A stretch of DNA of 64,000 bases from the NCBI RefSeq assembly GCF_000143885.2, contig NC_018581.1, positions 3,286,001-3,350,000 on the forward strand, in the 5' to 3' direction. Source of the DNA: Gordonia sp. KTR9. GTDB taxonomy: Bacteria > Actinomycetota > Actinomycetes > Mycobacteriales > Mycobacteriaceae. The notes beneath the pieces are model-generated. The model was not told the DNA's origin. It did not search any database and worked only from the letters and a program-made list of their open reading frames with translations. Below, one piece after another: positions 34,507 through 43,316 of this stretch. Position numbers and translations under genes: made by a program. Position 1 is the stretch's first letter. Each line of letters opens with the position of its first letter.

Positions 34507-35451
34507 ATGGACTTCGTACTTCCCGATCACACTGCCGGGCTGGTCGACGAACTGCGTCGGTGGACACGAGACCGTCCGCTGTTCGAGGTTTCGGAGACCG
34601 ACGATGCGAACGGCTGGAAACAGTTGGTGGACTTCGGAATCTTCGACCTGGAGGCGCAGGGCGGCGACATGCTCGACGTCGTCTGTGCCATCAGCACGAT
34701 CGCACGCGCACCTCTGCCGGGCCCGGTTGTCGAAGCCGAGCTCGCGGCCCGCGCCAATCCCGAATTGGCAGACGAGGTCCTCAGCCGTGGCAGCGTCATC
34801 ACAAGTGTTGGCCCCTGCGCCGCCGACCGGCAGGTCGTCGGCTGGGGAGCACGCGCGGACGCAGTCGTCTCGACCGTCGACGGCACCGCACTCACTCGGC
34901 AGCCCTGCCCTGCCGTCCACAACGCCTACGACATGCCGCATGGCTGGCTGGAGGGCTCCGTCGACGGCGCGGACCCGCTCGCGGCTCGCCGTTGGTTGCT
35001 CGCCTCCGCCTCCGCACTTGGCCTGGCATCCGGCGCATTCGAGATGACGATGCGACATGCCAAGGACCGCACCGTCTTCGGCAAGCCGCTCGCATCCCGC
35101 CAGTCGGTCCAGGTTCGGCTAGCCGAGTGCTCGATGCTCCTGCAGGGTGCCGAGGTCGCCGTGTACGACGCAGGGTGGCGGTGGGCTCGCGACGACGACC
35201 GGGCACACGCGTCGGCCGCCTTGACCTGGTTGTACACCCTGGAGGCGACCGGCAAAGTCCTGGCGCACGCACACCAGCTGTTCGGCGCGCTGGGCTTCTG
35301 CAACGAGACGGGACTGATACGCCTGAGCGCTCAAGCCCGGTGGTTGCGCCTCTCGGTGCCGGACACCGCCGCAATCGAGTACGTCACCAGTACCCGCACT
35401 CGGGCCGCGGGCACTCCGCCGTCACTGGTCCTTCGCGGATTCGACGGCTGA
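34507..35451 (+). CDS. Acyl-CoA dehydrogenase, small partner subunit
   Basis: 314-residue ACAD homologue, short and divergent in the N-terminal half (MDFVLPDHTAGLVDELRRW), keeping MRHAKDRTVFGKPLASRQSVQ and LFGALGFCNETGLIRLSAQ. It lacks the FSEP substrate motif and the EIQ tail, so it is likely the non-catalytic partner of the upstream ACAD. The ATG at 34507 lies 1 bp after the previous stop, implying coupling. It is the last catabolic gene before the island; a very long hairpin follows. Confidence 0.9.
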   Translation: MDFVLPDHTAGLVDELRRWTRDRPLFEVSETDDANGWKQLVDFGIFDLEAQGGDMLDVVCAISTIARAPLPGPVVEAELAARANPELADEVLSRGSVITSVGPCAADRQVVGWGARADAVVSTVDGTALTRQPCPAVHNAYDMPHGWLEGSVDGADPLAARRWLLASASALGLASGAFEMTMRHAKDRTVFGKPLASRQSVQVRLAECSMLLQGAEVAVYDAGWRWARDDDRAHASAALTWLYTLEATGKVLAHAHQLFGALGFCNETGLIRLSAQARWLRLSVPDTAAIEYVTSTRTRAAGTPPSLVLRGFDG

Positions 35452-35467
35452 TTCAGATTTTTCGCGC

Positions 35468-35520
35468 TCGCCTCGAGCTCCCGCGGCCACCCGATCTGGT
35501 CACGCGGGAGCTCGAGGCGA
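35468..35520 (+). terminator. Long perfect hairpin after ACAD operon
   Basis: 18-bp perfect arms (35468-35485 and 35503-35520) around a 17-nt loop, 17 bp beyond the ACAD stop. A terminator is the simplest reading. It marks the right end of the catabolic cluster, and the island begins behind it. Confidence 0.65.
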
Positions 35521-35688
35521 TCGTCCTCGTGGAATGAGCGTGTACTTGGTGGACAGGTACTCGTGGGGGAGCACAGTTCTCGGTGCATTGTGACGTAAGG
35601 TCTGTCGATCGCGACTTGGAGGGCGTTCCGATGGCGGTGTCGGTGCGCCGCTCTGCTCACTAGGCGGTTCGTTGTCTAGGCTGCTTGG

Positions 35689-36180
35689 GTGGGTAACTAC
35701 GTCGACAGCTGGTTCTCTTACGAGACTTTGCTGACTGCCACGTGGAGTTCGGACGTCGGCGTCGTGGTGACGTCGAGTGTCCTGCCCATGGCGTGGACGC
35801 GCGCGCTGAAGCGGATCGGCCGTGACTTGCGTGTTCGCCGCTTCAACGGCGCTATCGCCCATATTCGGTTCAAGGCAGAGCATCTCCAGATTCGCGAGGA
35901 TGACGAGCAGGATTACGTCTGGCTGTCGAGCGACGTCACCCCTGAGGGCGGCGTGTCTCACAGGATGGGGCATTCCGGTGAAGGGGTGTTGGCCACTGCC
36001 GGAGAAGAAGCTGTAGCTGTCAGCTGTGCAACTCTGGTGCAGGACCAGGTTGAGCGGACAGGGATCATGTGGCCCCGCGGCCGCGCGGGAGGCGCCATGG
36101 GCGCAGTTCTCATCGACGGGGTAGCAACACGGAGTGGCCGCGACGGCGAGCAAGCGGCGATCGGCTCCCTCCCCGCCTAA
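35689..36180 (+). CDS. Hypothetical protein
   Basis: 163-residue protein, no family recognised. The body (SYETLLTATWSSDVGVVVTSS, IRFKAEHLQIREDDEQDYVWL) has normal amino-acid use, and the tail resembles a domain of mixed strands. It begins with GTG at 35689; there is no ribosome site, but a TAGGCT element 11 bp upstream would suit a -10 box of a leaderless message. It is the first gene of the island. The antisense frame is also open but reads like a shadow (Arg/Pro-rich). Coding status is moderately supported. Confidence 0.5.
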   Translation: MGNYVDSWFSYETLLTATWSSDVGVVVTSSVLPMAWTRALKRIGRDLRVRRFNGAIAHIRFKAEHLQIREDDEQDYVWLSSDVTPEGGVSHRMGHSGEGVLATAGEEAVAVSCATLVQDQVERTGIMWPRGRAGGAMGAVLIDGVATRSGRDGEQAAIGSLPA

Positions 36181-36343
36181 CTTTCGAACTTCCGTCGGCG
36201 GCGGCCTGGGGTGACCTGCTTTTCCTGAGGGAGAATGGTTGGGTCGACGGTAGCTCTGACTGGTTCTCGGCGCTGATTCACGGCGCACCGAACATCGCCG
36301 ACCGACCTAGTGGCAGCAGCTACAGAGGTACCCCACCTCCCGA

Positions 36344-37098
36344 TCAGGGTGCGTGAGGCGCGACGGGATAAGTGATACCTCGGTTGAGTGCTTCGTCGAT
36401 CAACTCCTGAGCGGCTACCTCGATTTGCATTCGGATCGCGAGATCATCGGTGGCGTCTCGGGCCGCGACGAGCTTGTCGATTTCGTCCACCAGTTCATCA
36501 TCATCAAGCAGCTGCCACTCACTTGGCGTGGGAGTTATAACGGGCCCGCGCAACCGAACCGTCGCATCCGCAGTGACATCGATGCCAGGGTCGTCTTGGA
36601 CGGCGTCCCCGTCGTGGTTGCGGTCGGCGTCGGCCCACATCCCGTCAGCCGATTTCAGTTGCCGGGTCGGGGTGTTCGTGTCGGCCGGCCACGTCTGGAT
36701 CAGGTAGGCCTCGCAGGGTTCGTCGACGATGTGATCCCAGTTCGCGGCACGCCCGCGTGTGGATACCCGGAGGGTCACTACGCCAGATGCGGGAGCGGGG
36801 ATGGGGCCCAGGGTCTCAGGACGTCGCCCGTCGACGGTCATCACGTGCAGGTCTTGGGTGGTCGACACCGTTGTCTCCGCGACGTTGTCCCAGGCGTCCA
36901 GATCGGCCGGCGGGGCGCTGTCATGGAGTCGACACCGACCGTGGCCGGGCCCGCAGAGATACCGGTGTGGACTATCAGCAACCCGGACCTGGACACGGTG
37001 AAGACGTCGGTTTCCGCTGCGATGGTGGTGGGGTCGGACTCGAGCCCGCCGATCTGGAACTGGTGGTTACCTACCTCGACCTCATCCCACGTAGTCAT
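36344..37098 (-). pseudogene. Hypothetical protein, frameshifted
   Basis: One gene of about 250 residues split by a frameshift near 36910-36925 (a GC-rich CCCCGCCGGCC run). The first part starts at 37098 (MTTWDEVEVGNHQFQIGGL... GVDSMTAP). The second continues in another frame (DLDAWDNVAETTVSTTQDLH to PVAPHAP, stop at 36344). The join is smooth, so a single-base change or a sequencing error explains it. No family is recognised; the N-terminal half is beta-rich and the C-terminal part acidic helical. No ribosome site is seen. Confidence 0.55.
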
Positions 37099-37213
37099 CT
37101 AGTCACGCTAGCAACCGCCCTAGACGAAACTGTGTCGCTCGCGCCTGTCAGAGGGCACCGGCACAATCAGCGCAGATCCCCGGCCGCGAGCCGACGAACC
37201 TCCAAGGAGCACG

Positions 37214-37393
37214 ATGAACCAGGTCGTAGACCTCGATGACATCGTGGCCATCGCAACGATCACCGCCGGCGTGATCGGCCGGCCACTCTCGCCCGGCGAA
37301 TCATCCCGCCTGAAAACCGCATGGAATCAGGCCACTCCCCGCACCCTGTCCGCGATCGCTGACCAGCTCAATGAAACACCTCGGAGCGGCTGA
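37214..37393 (+). CDS. Small hypothetical protein
   Basis: 59-residue open frame MNQVVDLDDIVAIATITAG...ending QLNETPRSG, preceded by CAAGGAGCACG, a good ribosome site. Moderately hydrophobic N-terminal helix, no recognised family. Neighbours are a frameshifted hypothetical gene (divergent) and another small gene on the same strand. Typical of small cargo genes on integrative elements; function unknown. Confidence 0.55.
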   Translation: MNQVVDLDDIVAIATITAGVIGRPLSPGESSRLKTAWNQATPRTLSAIADQLNETPRSG

Positions 37394-37579
37394 CGCCGCA
37401 CAGAACCAACTTTTCTGACCACGATGCATTGACAATAGTTCTGTCACAAGTCCTTTCAGGTGACACGTCGGGGGCCCGGCCCCTCAACCCGCGCTGCGCT
37501 CTGCGGCGTTGACCGCCCACCCTCGCCGTGTCCCCAGGGTGGGACGCGACACCGGGTCGCGCAATCGGAAGGAGTCACC

Positions 37580-37918
37580 ATGACCACTCGCACCACCGCC
37601 CGCACCCAGTTCCTCTCCGACATCTACGTCTGCGCCCTCGAAGGCGGCATCGGCTACTGGTGGACCTGCATCGAATACCGGTGGAGCACCACCCAACGCG
37701 CCGTCATCGAAGACCTCGAGCACGCTGTACACGAGGTCACTCTCGACACGATCGCCCGCGGAATTAACGCCGTCGCCGACGGCTCGGCAGCGGTCTCCGA
37801 CTACCTACGGAACCTCATCCGAGCGGCCAACCGCAGCAACGACGCCGGCGACGTCGACGCCATCGCCGCCGATGTCATCGCCCAAGCCGGCATCTACGGC
37901 GAGGTGATCTACGGATAA
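37580..37918 (+). CDS. Small hypothetical protein of mobile-element type
   Basis: 112-residue protein with a strong ribosome site (GGAAGGAGTCACC). Sequence features: aromatic-rich segment YVCALEGGIGYWWTCIEYRW near the start, then an acidic helical tail (NRSNDAGDVDAIAADVIAQA). Proteins of this style occur on actinobacterial phages and integrative elements; no function is assigned. It follows the 59-residue gene after a 186-bp gap that includes GC-rich sequence without clear genes. Confidence 0.65.
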   Translation: MTTRTTARTQFLSDIYVCALEGGIGYWWTCIEYRWSTTQRAVIEDLEHAVHEVTLDTIARGINAVADGSAAVSDYLRNLIRAANRSNDAGDVDAIAADVIAQAGIYGEVIYG

Positions 37919-38126
37919 CCCCGGGAGGGTCGGGCGCACCACTTGCGAGCTGGCGCCCGGCCCTCGACCGCTTGGGTATCGCTAAAACGGATGGACACAA
38001 GCCCTGCTCGGTGACGTGGGCAAAAGCTCTGCGCAGCAGGCCGATTGGTGCCCGATGCGGTAGCTCAGCCGGACCATGACATCGATGTCCGCAGCGCCGG
38101 CGGCGCCTACAGTAGTGTTGCGACAC

Positions 38127-38597
38127 ATGACAATGAAGACGTTCACCACTCGGGCTCTGGTCACCGTCGCCGCACTGTCGGGACTGCTACTCGCAGTCCC
38201 GGCGCCGGCATCAGCAGCGCCAGCACCACGGCTCGGCATCCTCGGAGAAGACATCTGGGTCATGGGCAACAACGCCTTGTGCCGCGGCGCCATCCACGTC
38301 GGAATCGACACCAACCCCGCCAAGCGGGGTCAGGCCACCATTTCCCTGACCTCACGCGGATTTACCGGCAATCAGCCCGCCTGGGGCCGCAACCCCTCCT
38401 GCAAGGTCAACGTGGCGATCGGCTATTGGTCCGGTATCCAGTTCCGCGAACGAGTGGTGCCGATGAACCTCGGTCCCCGACCGGAAGCGCCTGTCCGCGT
38501 GAATCTTCGCGGGGTCGGACAAGGCATCAACCTCATGTCCTTCACCACTCACCCGAACCTCAACAAGGGCGTGTCCTACTACGTTCTCATCCCGTAG
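38127..38597 (+). CDS. Secreted protein of unknown function
   Basis: 156-residue precursor with a clear Sec signal peptide: MTMKTFTTRALVTVAAL, hydrophobic core, then AVPAPASAAPAP with probable cleavage after ASA. The mature part (GILGEDIWVMGNNALCRGAIHVG...) has two Cys, likely one disulphide, and resembles small secreted proteins of mycolata of unknown role. It ends with YYVLIP. The ATG at 38127 was chosen because the signal peptide begins there. A strong terminator follows. Confidence 0.75.
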   Translation: MTMKTFTTRALVTVAALSGLLLAVPAPASAAPAPRLGILGEDIWVMGNNALCRGAIHVGIDTNPAKRGQATISLTSRGFTGNQPAWGRNPSCKVNVAIGYWSGIQFRERVVPMNLGPRPEAPVRVNLRGVGQGINLMSFTTHPNLNKGVSYYVLIP

Positions 38598-38631
38598 TCC
38601 TCAGACCAACGGGCTCCGATATGCAAAAAGA

Positions 38632-38662
38632 GAGGGTCTGGTCCGATACGGACCAGACCCTC
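38632..38662. terminator. Bidirectional terminator hairpin
   Basis: Perfect 14-bp stem GAGGGTCTGGTCCG / CGGACCAGACCCTC with an ATA loop, AAAAAG on the left side. On the minus strand it is followed by a T run, giving a rho-independent terminator for the membrane protein gene; it also closes the secreted-protein gene. Confidence 0.8.
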
Positions 38663-38677
38663 GTTCATGTTCGCGAA

Positions 38678-39034
38678 CTAGCGAGTTCTCGACTCCTGGG
38701 GTCCAGGTAGGGAGGCATACACACCGACTACTGCCACGATGCCTGCGCCCACCGGTACAACGATGGCGACAGGGATGGGCAGCGGGAGCAGTAGGGCAGC
38801 CATGACGAGGGCGACAATCAGCACGACGGCAACGAGCAGCGCAGGGGCGCGGCGGGCCCGCCGCGTCTCTGCCGCCTCAATGCCCGCACCCGGGACGCTG
38901 GCCGCGTGTCCGAGCAATGCCCCGACGACCACCGCGCCGACCCAAAAGACCCCGATCACCACCCATCCGACAGCCGTGGCCACGACGCCAGTCGGCGCGA
39001 TCGGAGTGGGGTTGTCGAGAGCCAGAAACATCAT
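38678..39034 (-). CDS. Small membrane protein
   Basis: 118-residue protein with two to three hydrophobic helices: TGVVATAVGWVVIGVFWVGA, then ALLVAVVLIVALVMAALLL and a third AIVVPVGAGIVAVVGVYA, separated by a basic loop (ETRRARRAP). No family recognised. The start pair of Met at 39034/39031 is preceded by GAAAGGA. An open frame extends further upstream but has unlikely composition. Between it and the XRE regulator is a 270-bp gap with a large inverted repeat. Confidence 0.65.
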   Translation of the reverse strand: MMFLALDNPTPIAPTGVVATAVGWVVIGVFWVGAVVVGALLGHAASVPGAGIEAAETRRARRAPALLVAVVLIVALVMAALLLPLPIPVAIVVPVGAGIVAVVGVYASLPGPQESRTR

Positions 39035-39199
39035 CTGGGTATGTCCTTTCGGATCGGGTTCGACGTGCGTGCAGTGTTGCAGAGCCGTGTGACAAGCAAG
39101 CGCCGGGCCGCGCGGACGGCATCGACTACAGCAAACATAAGGTTTGCTAGTGTGGCGAAGCGTTCTTCTGAGTTGCCACACCAACCGAAGATCGTTCTC

Positions 39200-39262
39200 C
39201 CAGGACGGGAGGGGAAAGCGGCAGACCCCCCGAACGGTGCAGCCCTCTCCCCTCCGTCCTGG
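39200..39262. other. Large imperfect inverted repeat
   Basis: About 15-bp arms (39200-39215 with 39248-39262, one bulge) around a loop of about 32 nt, in the gap between the XRE regulator and the membrane protein. Could be a terminator or attenuator for the minus-strand regulator gene; no further evidence. Confidence 0.4.
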
Positions 39263-39304
39263 CTTCAGGGTGACGACGTTCGCACGCGAAGAGAGCTGTC
39301 GAGG

Positions 39305-39541
39305 TCAGTACCCGATCTGATGAAGCAACTGTGACACCGGCACTTTCAGCGCCCCAGCAATGCGTGCAAGCGTGATGATCGTCGCGCGACGCGACCCGTC
39401 TTCGACGCCGCGCAGCATGTTGCGCTCGACGCCGGCCTCGAGGCCGAGGGCGCGCTGACTGAGCCCGAGTTCCTCGCGGCGCGTCGTGATCGCTTCTCCG
39501 AGTGCGCGCAGCAACGCAGGTTCGTCGATGTCGACGGCCAT
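39305..39541 (-). CDS. XRE-family DNA-binding protein
   Basis: 78-residue helix-turn-helix regulator (Cro/C1 type): TTRREELGLSQRALGLEAGVERNMLRGVEDGSRRATIITLARIAGALKVP covers the five-helix DNA-binding domain; there is no effector domain. Such proteins act as element-borne repressors. The ATG at 39541 has GGGGAGGAG upstream. Tandem palindromes at 40066-40107, in front of the adjacent divergent genes, are possible targets; this is an inference. Confidence 0.85.
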   Translation of the reverse strand: MAVDIDEPALLRALGEAITTRREELGLSQRALGLEAGVERNMLRGVEDGSRRATIITLARIAGALKVPVSQLLHQIGY

Positions 39542-39656
39542 CAAGACTCCTCCCCTGTCGCCCGCCGGACTGGCGGGCACGCTCGGCGTGGCTGAGCCTA
39601 CCCACGTGGTCGCCGCGGGCGGCAGGGTGACGCCGCGCCCGGACGAGCGACATCGG

Positions 39657-40034
39657 TCACTGGGTGGGCTTCACGGTCGTCAGGGTCAGCTGGTCGTCGT
39701 CGATGTGCTCGTCGAACTCCTCGACAGCCAGCCAATGGTCACAGACGTACTGGTCGCGCTCGGAATCGTCCATCGTTGCCCACTGTGCGGGAAGCGGGCC
39801 GACGTAGCGCTGCACCCGGCGGACTAGATAGGACCGCTCGACAACCGCGGTGCGCGCCAGCTCGGGCATCGCTTGCTCGACCAGCCCGACGAGGGCGGCG
39901 GCCGCGTCATGTTCAGCGTCGACGCTGCCTGCGAGGTTGTAGGCTTGGCGCCACTGCTCGATGCTTGCGGCGATCGCTCGCGCATGAACGCTCATCGGTG
40001 TTGCCGCGCAGGTGTTTTCGGTGATCGTTGTCAT
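39657..40034 (-). CDS. Hypothetical protein
   Basis: 125-residue soluble, mostly helical protein (MTTITENTCAATPMSVHARAI..., then SYLVRRVQRYVGPLPAQWATM and acidic tail EEFDEHIDDDQL). No family recognised. The ATG at 40034 has an AAGGAG site. It is divergent from the methyltransferase gene, with two tandem 18-bp palindromes in the shared promoter. Probably an element-borne accessory protein. Confidence 0.65.
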   Translation of the reverse strand: MTTITENTCAATPMSVHARAIAASIEQWRQAYNLAGSVDAEHDAAAALVGLVEQAMPELARTAVVERSYLVRRVQRYVGPLPAQWATMDDSERDQYVCDHWLAVEEFDEHIDDDQLTLTTVKPTQ

Positions 40035-40065
40035 GTGTTGCTCCTTCTTTCCTCTGCGTCTTGAT

Positions 40066-40107
40066 GGTTGCCTATAGGCTACCGCTAATGGTTGTCTATA
40101 GGCAACC
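40066..40107. repeat. Two tandem 18-bp palindromes, 24-bp period
   Basis: GGTTGCCTATAGGCTACC at 40066-40083 and GGTTGTCTATAGGCAACC at 40090-40107; each is a near-perfect palindrome around CTATAG, with the same helical face (24 bp apart). They lie in the divergent promoter of the hypothetical gene (minus) and the methyltransferase (plus). Reading: operator pair for a dimeric repressor, perhaps the XRE protein, or short iterons. Confidence 0.6.
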
Positions 40108-40119
40108 GCTAGGGATGGA

Positions 40120-41914
40120 ATGAGTGAGGAAGCGACGATCATGGGGCACATCATCTCGAAGACGGCGGAACATCGACCGGCGCTGCGCCGCAGACGATTC
40201 CGCCACGACAACCCGACCGCGCTGGACTTGTTCTCGGGATTCGGCGGATTCACCCAGGGCATCGAGGCCGCAGGATTCGACACCATCGTCGGGGCCAACC
40301 ACAACCGCTACAAGGTCGAGGTCGAGGTGCACGAGGCCAACCATCCGCACGTCGAGCACTGGATCGCCGATCTGATCAACACCGACTCCGACACCTATCA
40401 CTCGGTGCGCGAACTCCCGGCGGCCGACCTGCTGGTTGCGGGGGTGACCTGCACCAACCATTCCCAGGCCAACACCCAGCGTGCCTACGAACAGGGTCTG
40501 ACGTTGTTCGACCTCGACGACCCCGAGTTCGAGGAACGCGCCACCCGATCCGAGCGGGATCGGGCCACGGCCAACTGCGTGCTGCACTACGCCGATCAGC
40601 ACCACCCGCTGCTGATCCTGGTCGAATGCACCACCGAGTTGCAGTCCTGGGGACCAGCGGTCCCGGGCCGACGCAAGGTCGGCGACGGGTCGACGTATCG
40701 GTGGTGGCTGCGCGAGATCACCAAGCTCGGCTACGAGCACAAGGTGCTCTACCTCAACTCGATGTTCTTCGGCGTCCCCCAGAGCCGGGACCGGCTCTAC
40801 ATCGTGTTCTGGGACCGCACACTGCCCGCCCCCGACCTCGACCACCGCCCCCAGGCGGTGCGGCCCCTGCGATGAGGCTGTCGAGGCGATGTGGGCGTGG
40901 AAGACCGGCGTGCCCGCCAGCGGATCGGTGCGCTACGGCAAGCAGTACAACTACCGCTGCCCGCGCTGCTTCGGCGAGGTCTCCCCCACCGCCACACCGT
41001 CGTTGACCGCCCTGGACCTCACCCACCTCGGCACCCGGATCGGCGAGCGGACCAAGCCGCTGGCCCCGGCGACCATGGCCCGCGCTGAACGGTGCCGACA
41101 GAAGTTCGCCGAGTTCCCCGCCGTGCTGATGCCGGCCAAAGCCCAACGCGGCGTCGAGCGCCACCCGCTGCAACCGATGGCCACCCAAACCTCGCAGCAA
41201 GAGACCGCGCTGCTCAGTACCGGCGCCATCATGGTCGCCGCCGGAAACACCTTCGAGCGCCCCGGATCGCAGTGCCGGACCCGAACCCTGGGTCAACCGC
41301 TGCGGACCCAGACCGCCACCAACACCACCGGCCTGCTCACACCCCCAGTCGCGATGGCCATCAACAACTTCCAGGGCGCACCACGCGGCCTCGACGAGGC
41401 CCTGCCCACCCAGGGCGGCTCGGAAACCCTGAGCATCGTGTCCTCGGGTGTGGTGCCCTTCCGCAAACACACCACCCCGACCAGCCACGCCCAGGCCATG
41501 CCAACAGTCACCGCCGAACAGACCCCCGGCCTGCTCACCGCGACCGGCGACCCCGCCCTGCACGCAGGCTGGTTCAAACAGAACGGCAGCACCGGCACCG
41601 AAACCGCCGCGCACCCGCTCACCGACCCCCTGGGCACCCTGACCAGCCGCGACACCACCGCCCTGCTGGCCTCCCACTGGCGCGACGCCCTCGCCGACAT
41701 CCCGCTCGATGAGTGCTTCTTCCGCATGATGACCCCGCACGAGGTCGGCCGCGGCTGCGGATTCGACCCCGACTTCGGCGACCACAAAGGCACCTTCACC
41801 GTCTGGGGTAAAGGCCGCGACCAGATCGACGGCTACGGCAACGCCGTCACCCCACCCGTCCCGCTGTGGATCGGCACCCGCCTACGCGAAGTCCTCCACC
41901 CCACCAGCGGATGA
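40120..41914 (+). pseudogene. Phage-type DNA cytosine-C5 methyltransferase, frameshifted
   Basis: About 598 codons interrupted by a one-base shift near 40858. The first part (40120 to stop 40875) has motif I ALDLFSGFGGFTQGIEAAG and the catalytic-loop segment GVTCTNHSQAN (Cys111) as in phage C5 methyltransferases, plus LVECTTELQSWG. The second part (first ATG 40889, to 41914) holds the target-recognition region and the last motif NAVTPPVPLWIG. In the shifted frame the join restores a zinc knuckle, CGPCDEAVEAM...CPRC. Broken gene, sequencing error or programmed shift cannot be told apart here. Confidence 0.75.
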
Positions 41915-42039
41915 CGACGTCGACCGCCCCGGCACACCGTGGCCACAGTGCCGGGGCACCCGGCCCCGTCCACACGGACGGGCCGCGCTCGGACTGCTCG
42001 GAAAGCCTCACCGATCGCTCCCGTTGCTATTATTGCTGC

Positions 42040-42708
42040 ATGATCGACGCTGACCGGTGGGGCGCGATCCGCGACCTGGCGGATCGCCAGTTCGGCCTGT
42101 TCACCACCGCCCAAGCCCGCAACCTCGGCGTCGCGCCGTACGTCCTGGCCCGCCTCGCTGCCCGTGAGGCCATCGTCCGGGTCCACCACGGCGTCTACGA
42201 GCTCCCCGAGTCCTCGGCCTGGACAACCCTCGGTGACTGGGCGGCACAGTGGTTGGCGCTGCACCCCACCGCAGACATCGACGAACGCCGCACCAACCCT
42301 GACAGCGTGGTGAGCCACGCCGCCGCCGCCCAGGTGCTGCGGCTGGGCACGATCACCGCATCCGGGCTCGAGCTGAGCAGCCCGCATCGCATCAACGTTC
42401 GCGACCCGTCGGTGCGCACCTGGCGCCGGCCGATCGGTGACCGCGGCCGCGACTGGGACCTCGTCGACGGGCTGCCGGTGACCACACCCGCGCGCGCCGT
42501 GGCCGACCTGCTGCTCACCCACGGCGACGGCGGGCACATCGGGACCGCGCTACACACCTGCCTGAGCGAGTCGCTGGTCGACGCCGACGAGCTGATCGCG
42601 GCATGCGATCGGGCCGCGTCGCGCTGGAACTACGCTTCGGGCGCCGAGCTGTTCGCCTCGTTGCTCGATCAGGCCCAGATGCCTGCCGGGCCGGTGCTGG
42701 TCGGCTGA
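42040..42708 (+). CDS. AbiEi-like antitoxin
   Basis: 222-residue protein of the AbiEi antitoxin family (type IV toxin-antitoxin). The N-terminal winged helix (RDLADRQFGLFTTAQARNLGVAPYVLARLAAREAIVRVHHGVYEL) would autorepress the operon; the C-terminal domain (VTTPARAVADLLLTHGDGGHI) counters the toxin. The ATG at 42040 lacks a ribosome site but sits 6 bp after TATTAT, a good -10 box, so it is probably leaderless. The stop overlaps the toxin start by one base (TGATG). Confidence 0.85.
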   Translation: MIDADRWGAIRDLADRQFGLFTTAQARNLGVAPYVLARLAAREAIVRVHHGVYELPESSAWTTLGDWAAQWLALHPTADIDERRTNPDSVVSHAAAAQVLRLGTITASGLELSSPHRINVRDPSVRTWRRPIGDRGRDWDLVDGLPVTTPARAVADLLLTHGDGGHIGTALHTCLSESLVDADELIAACDRAASRWNYASGAELFASLLDQAQMPAGPVLVG

Positions 42709-43316
42709 TGCCGTATGCGTCCGAAGAAGCCTTCCGCGCCGGGCTGAAAGCCCGCCTGTCCGCCGAGGCCCGGACGAGCAGGTTCAGTCGCGACGAGCTC
42801 GCTCAGACCGTGACCCTCCAGTTGTTCCTGGCCCGGCTGTTCCGCTCCCCCGACGCCGACCAGTGGATCCTCACCGGCGGCAGCGCCCTGCAATTCCGGG
42901 CGCCGACCCAAGCCCGCCCCACCGCCGACGCCGACCTGGCCACCCGCCTCGACGCCGAACACATGCAGCACTCGCTGCGCCAGGCCGCCCGCCCCGGACC
43001 CGGCGACTTCGGCGAGTTCGACATCACGATCACTCCCACACGCAGTCCCGGATTGTTCGCCGGACGTATCCGCTACAACATTGCCGGACAACGGTTCTCC
43101 GACGCCACGCTCGACCTCTCCACCCACCGGGAGATGCTGCTACCGCCCGAGACGATCAGCCCGCGCCCGGTGCTCGCGCTCGACGAACTCGACCCCATGC
43201 CCGTCATCTGGATGCAGGCCGCCGCCGAAGCGGTCGCCGACAAGGTCGCCGCGCTCTACGAGCTGACCGGTACCCACGGCGACACCCTCGACCCGCGCCC
43301 ATTACGTCTGACCTAA
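42708..43316 (+). CDS. AbiEii-like nucleotidyltransferase toxin, apparently truncated
   Basis: 202-residue nucleotidyltransferase-like toxin. The active-site pattern ILTGGSALQFR (Gly57-Ser59) and TADADLATR (Asp74, Asp76) is present, as in AbiEii/AbiGii toxins that inactivate tRNA by adding nucleotides. Family members are usually 250-300 residues; here the frame stops at a TAA at 43316, just where a conserved RYRDL-type segment is expected, and the downstream sequence (YEIVALRALL-like in nearby frames) suggests lost C-terminal coding. Activity is therefore doubtful. Coupled to the AbiEi gene. Confidence 0.75.
   Translation: MPYASEEAFRAGLKARLSAEARTSRFSRDELAQTVTLQLFLARLFRSPDADQWILTGGSALQFRAPTQARPTADADLATRLDAEHMQHSLRQAARPGPGDFGEFDITITPTRSPGLFAGRIRYNIAGQRFSDATLDLSTHREMLLPPETISPRPVLALDELDPMPVIWMQAAAEAVADKVAALYELTGTHGDTLDPRPLRLT

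Noticed and set aside
35500..36288. Minus-strand 262-codon frame
   Set aside because: Composition is Arg/Pro/Ser-rich and shadow-like; the plus-strand frame has more natural protein content.
36069..36356. Plus-strand frame overlapping the end of the 35689 gene
   Set aside because: The tail reads like a possible remnant, but there is no start or ribosome site and the first half is a shadow of the 35689 gene.
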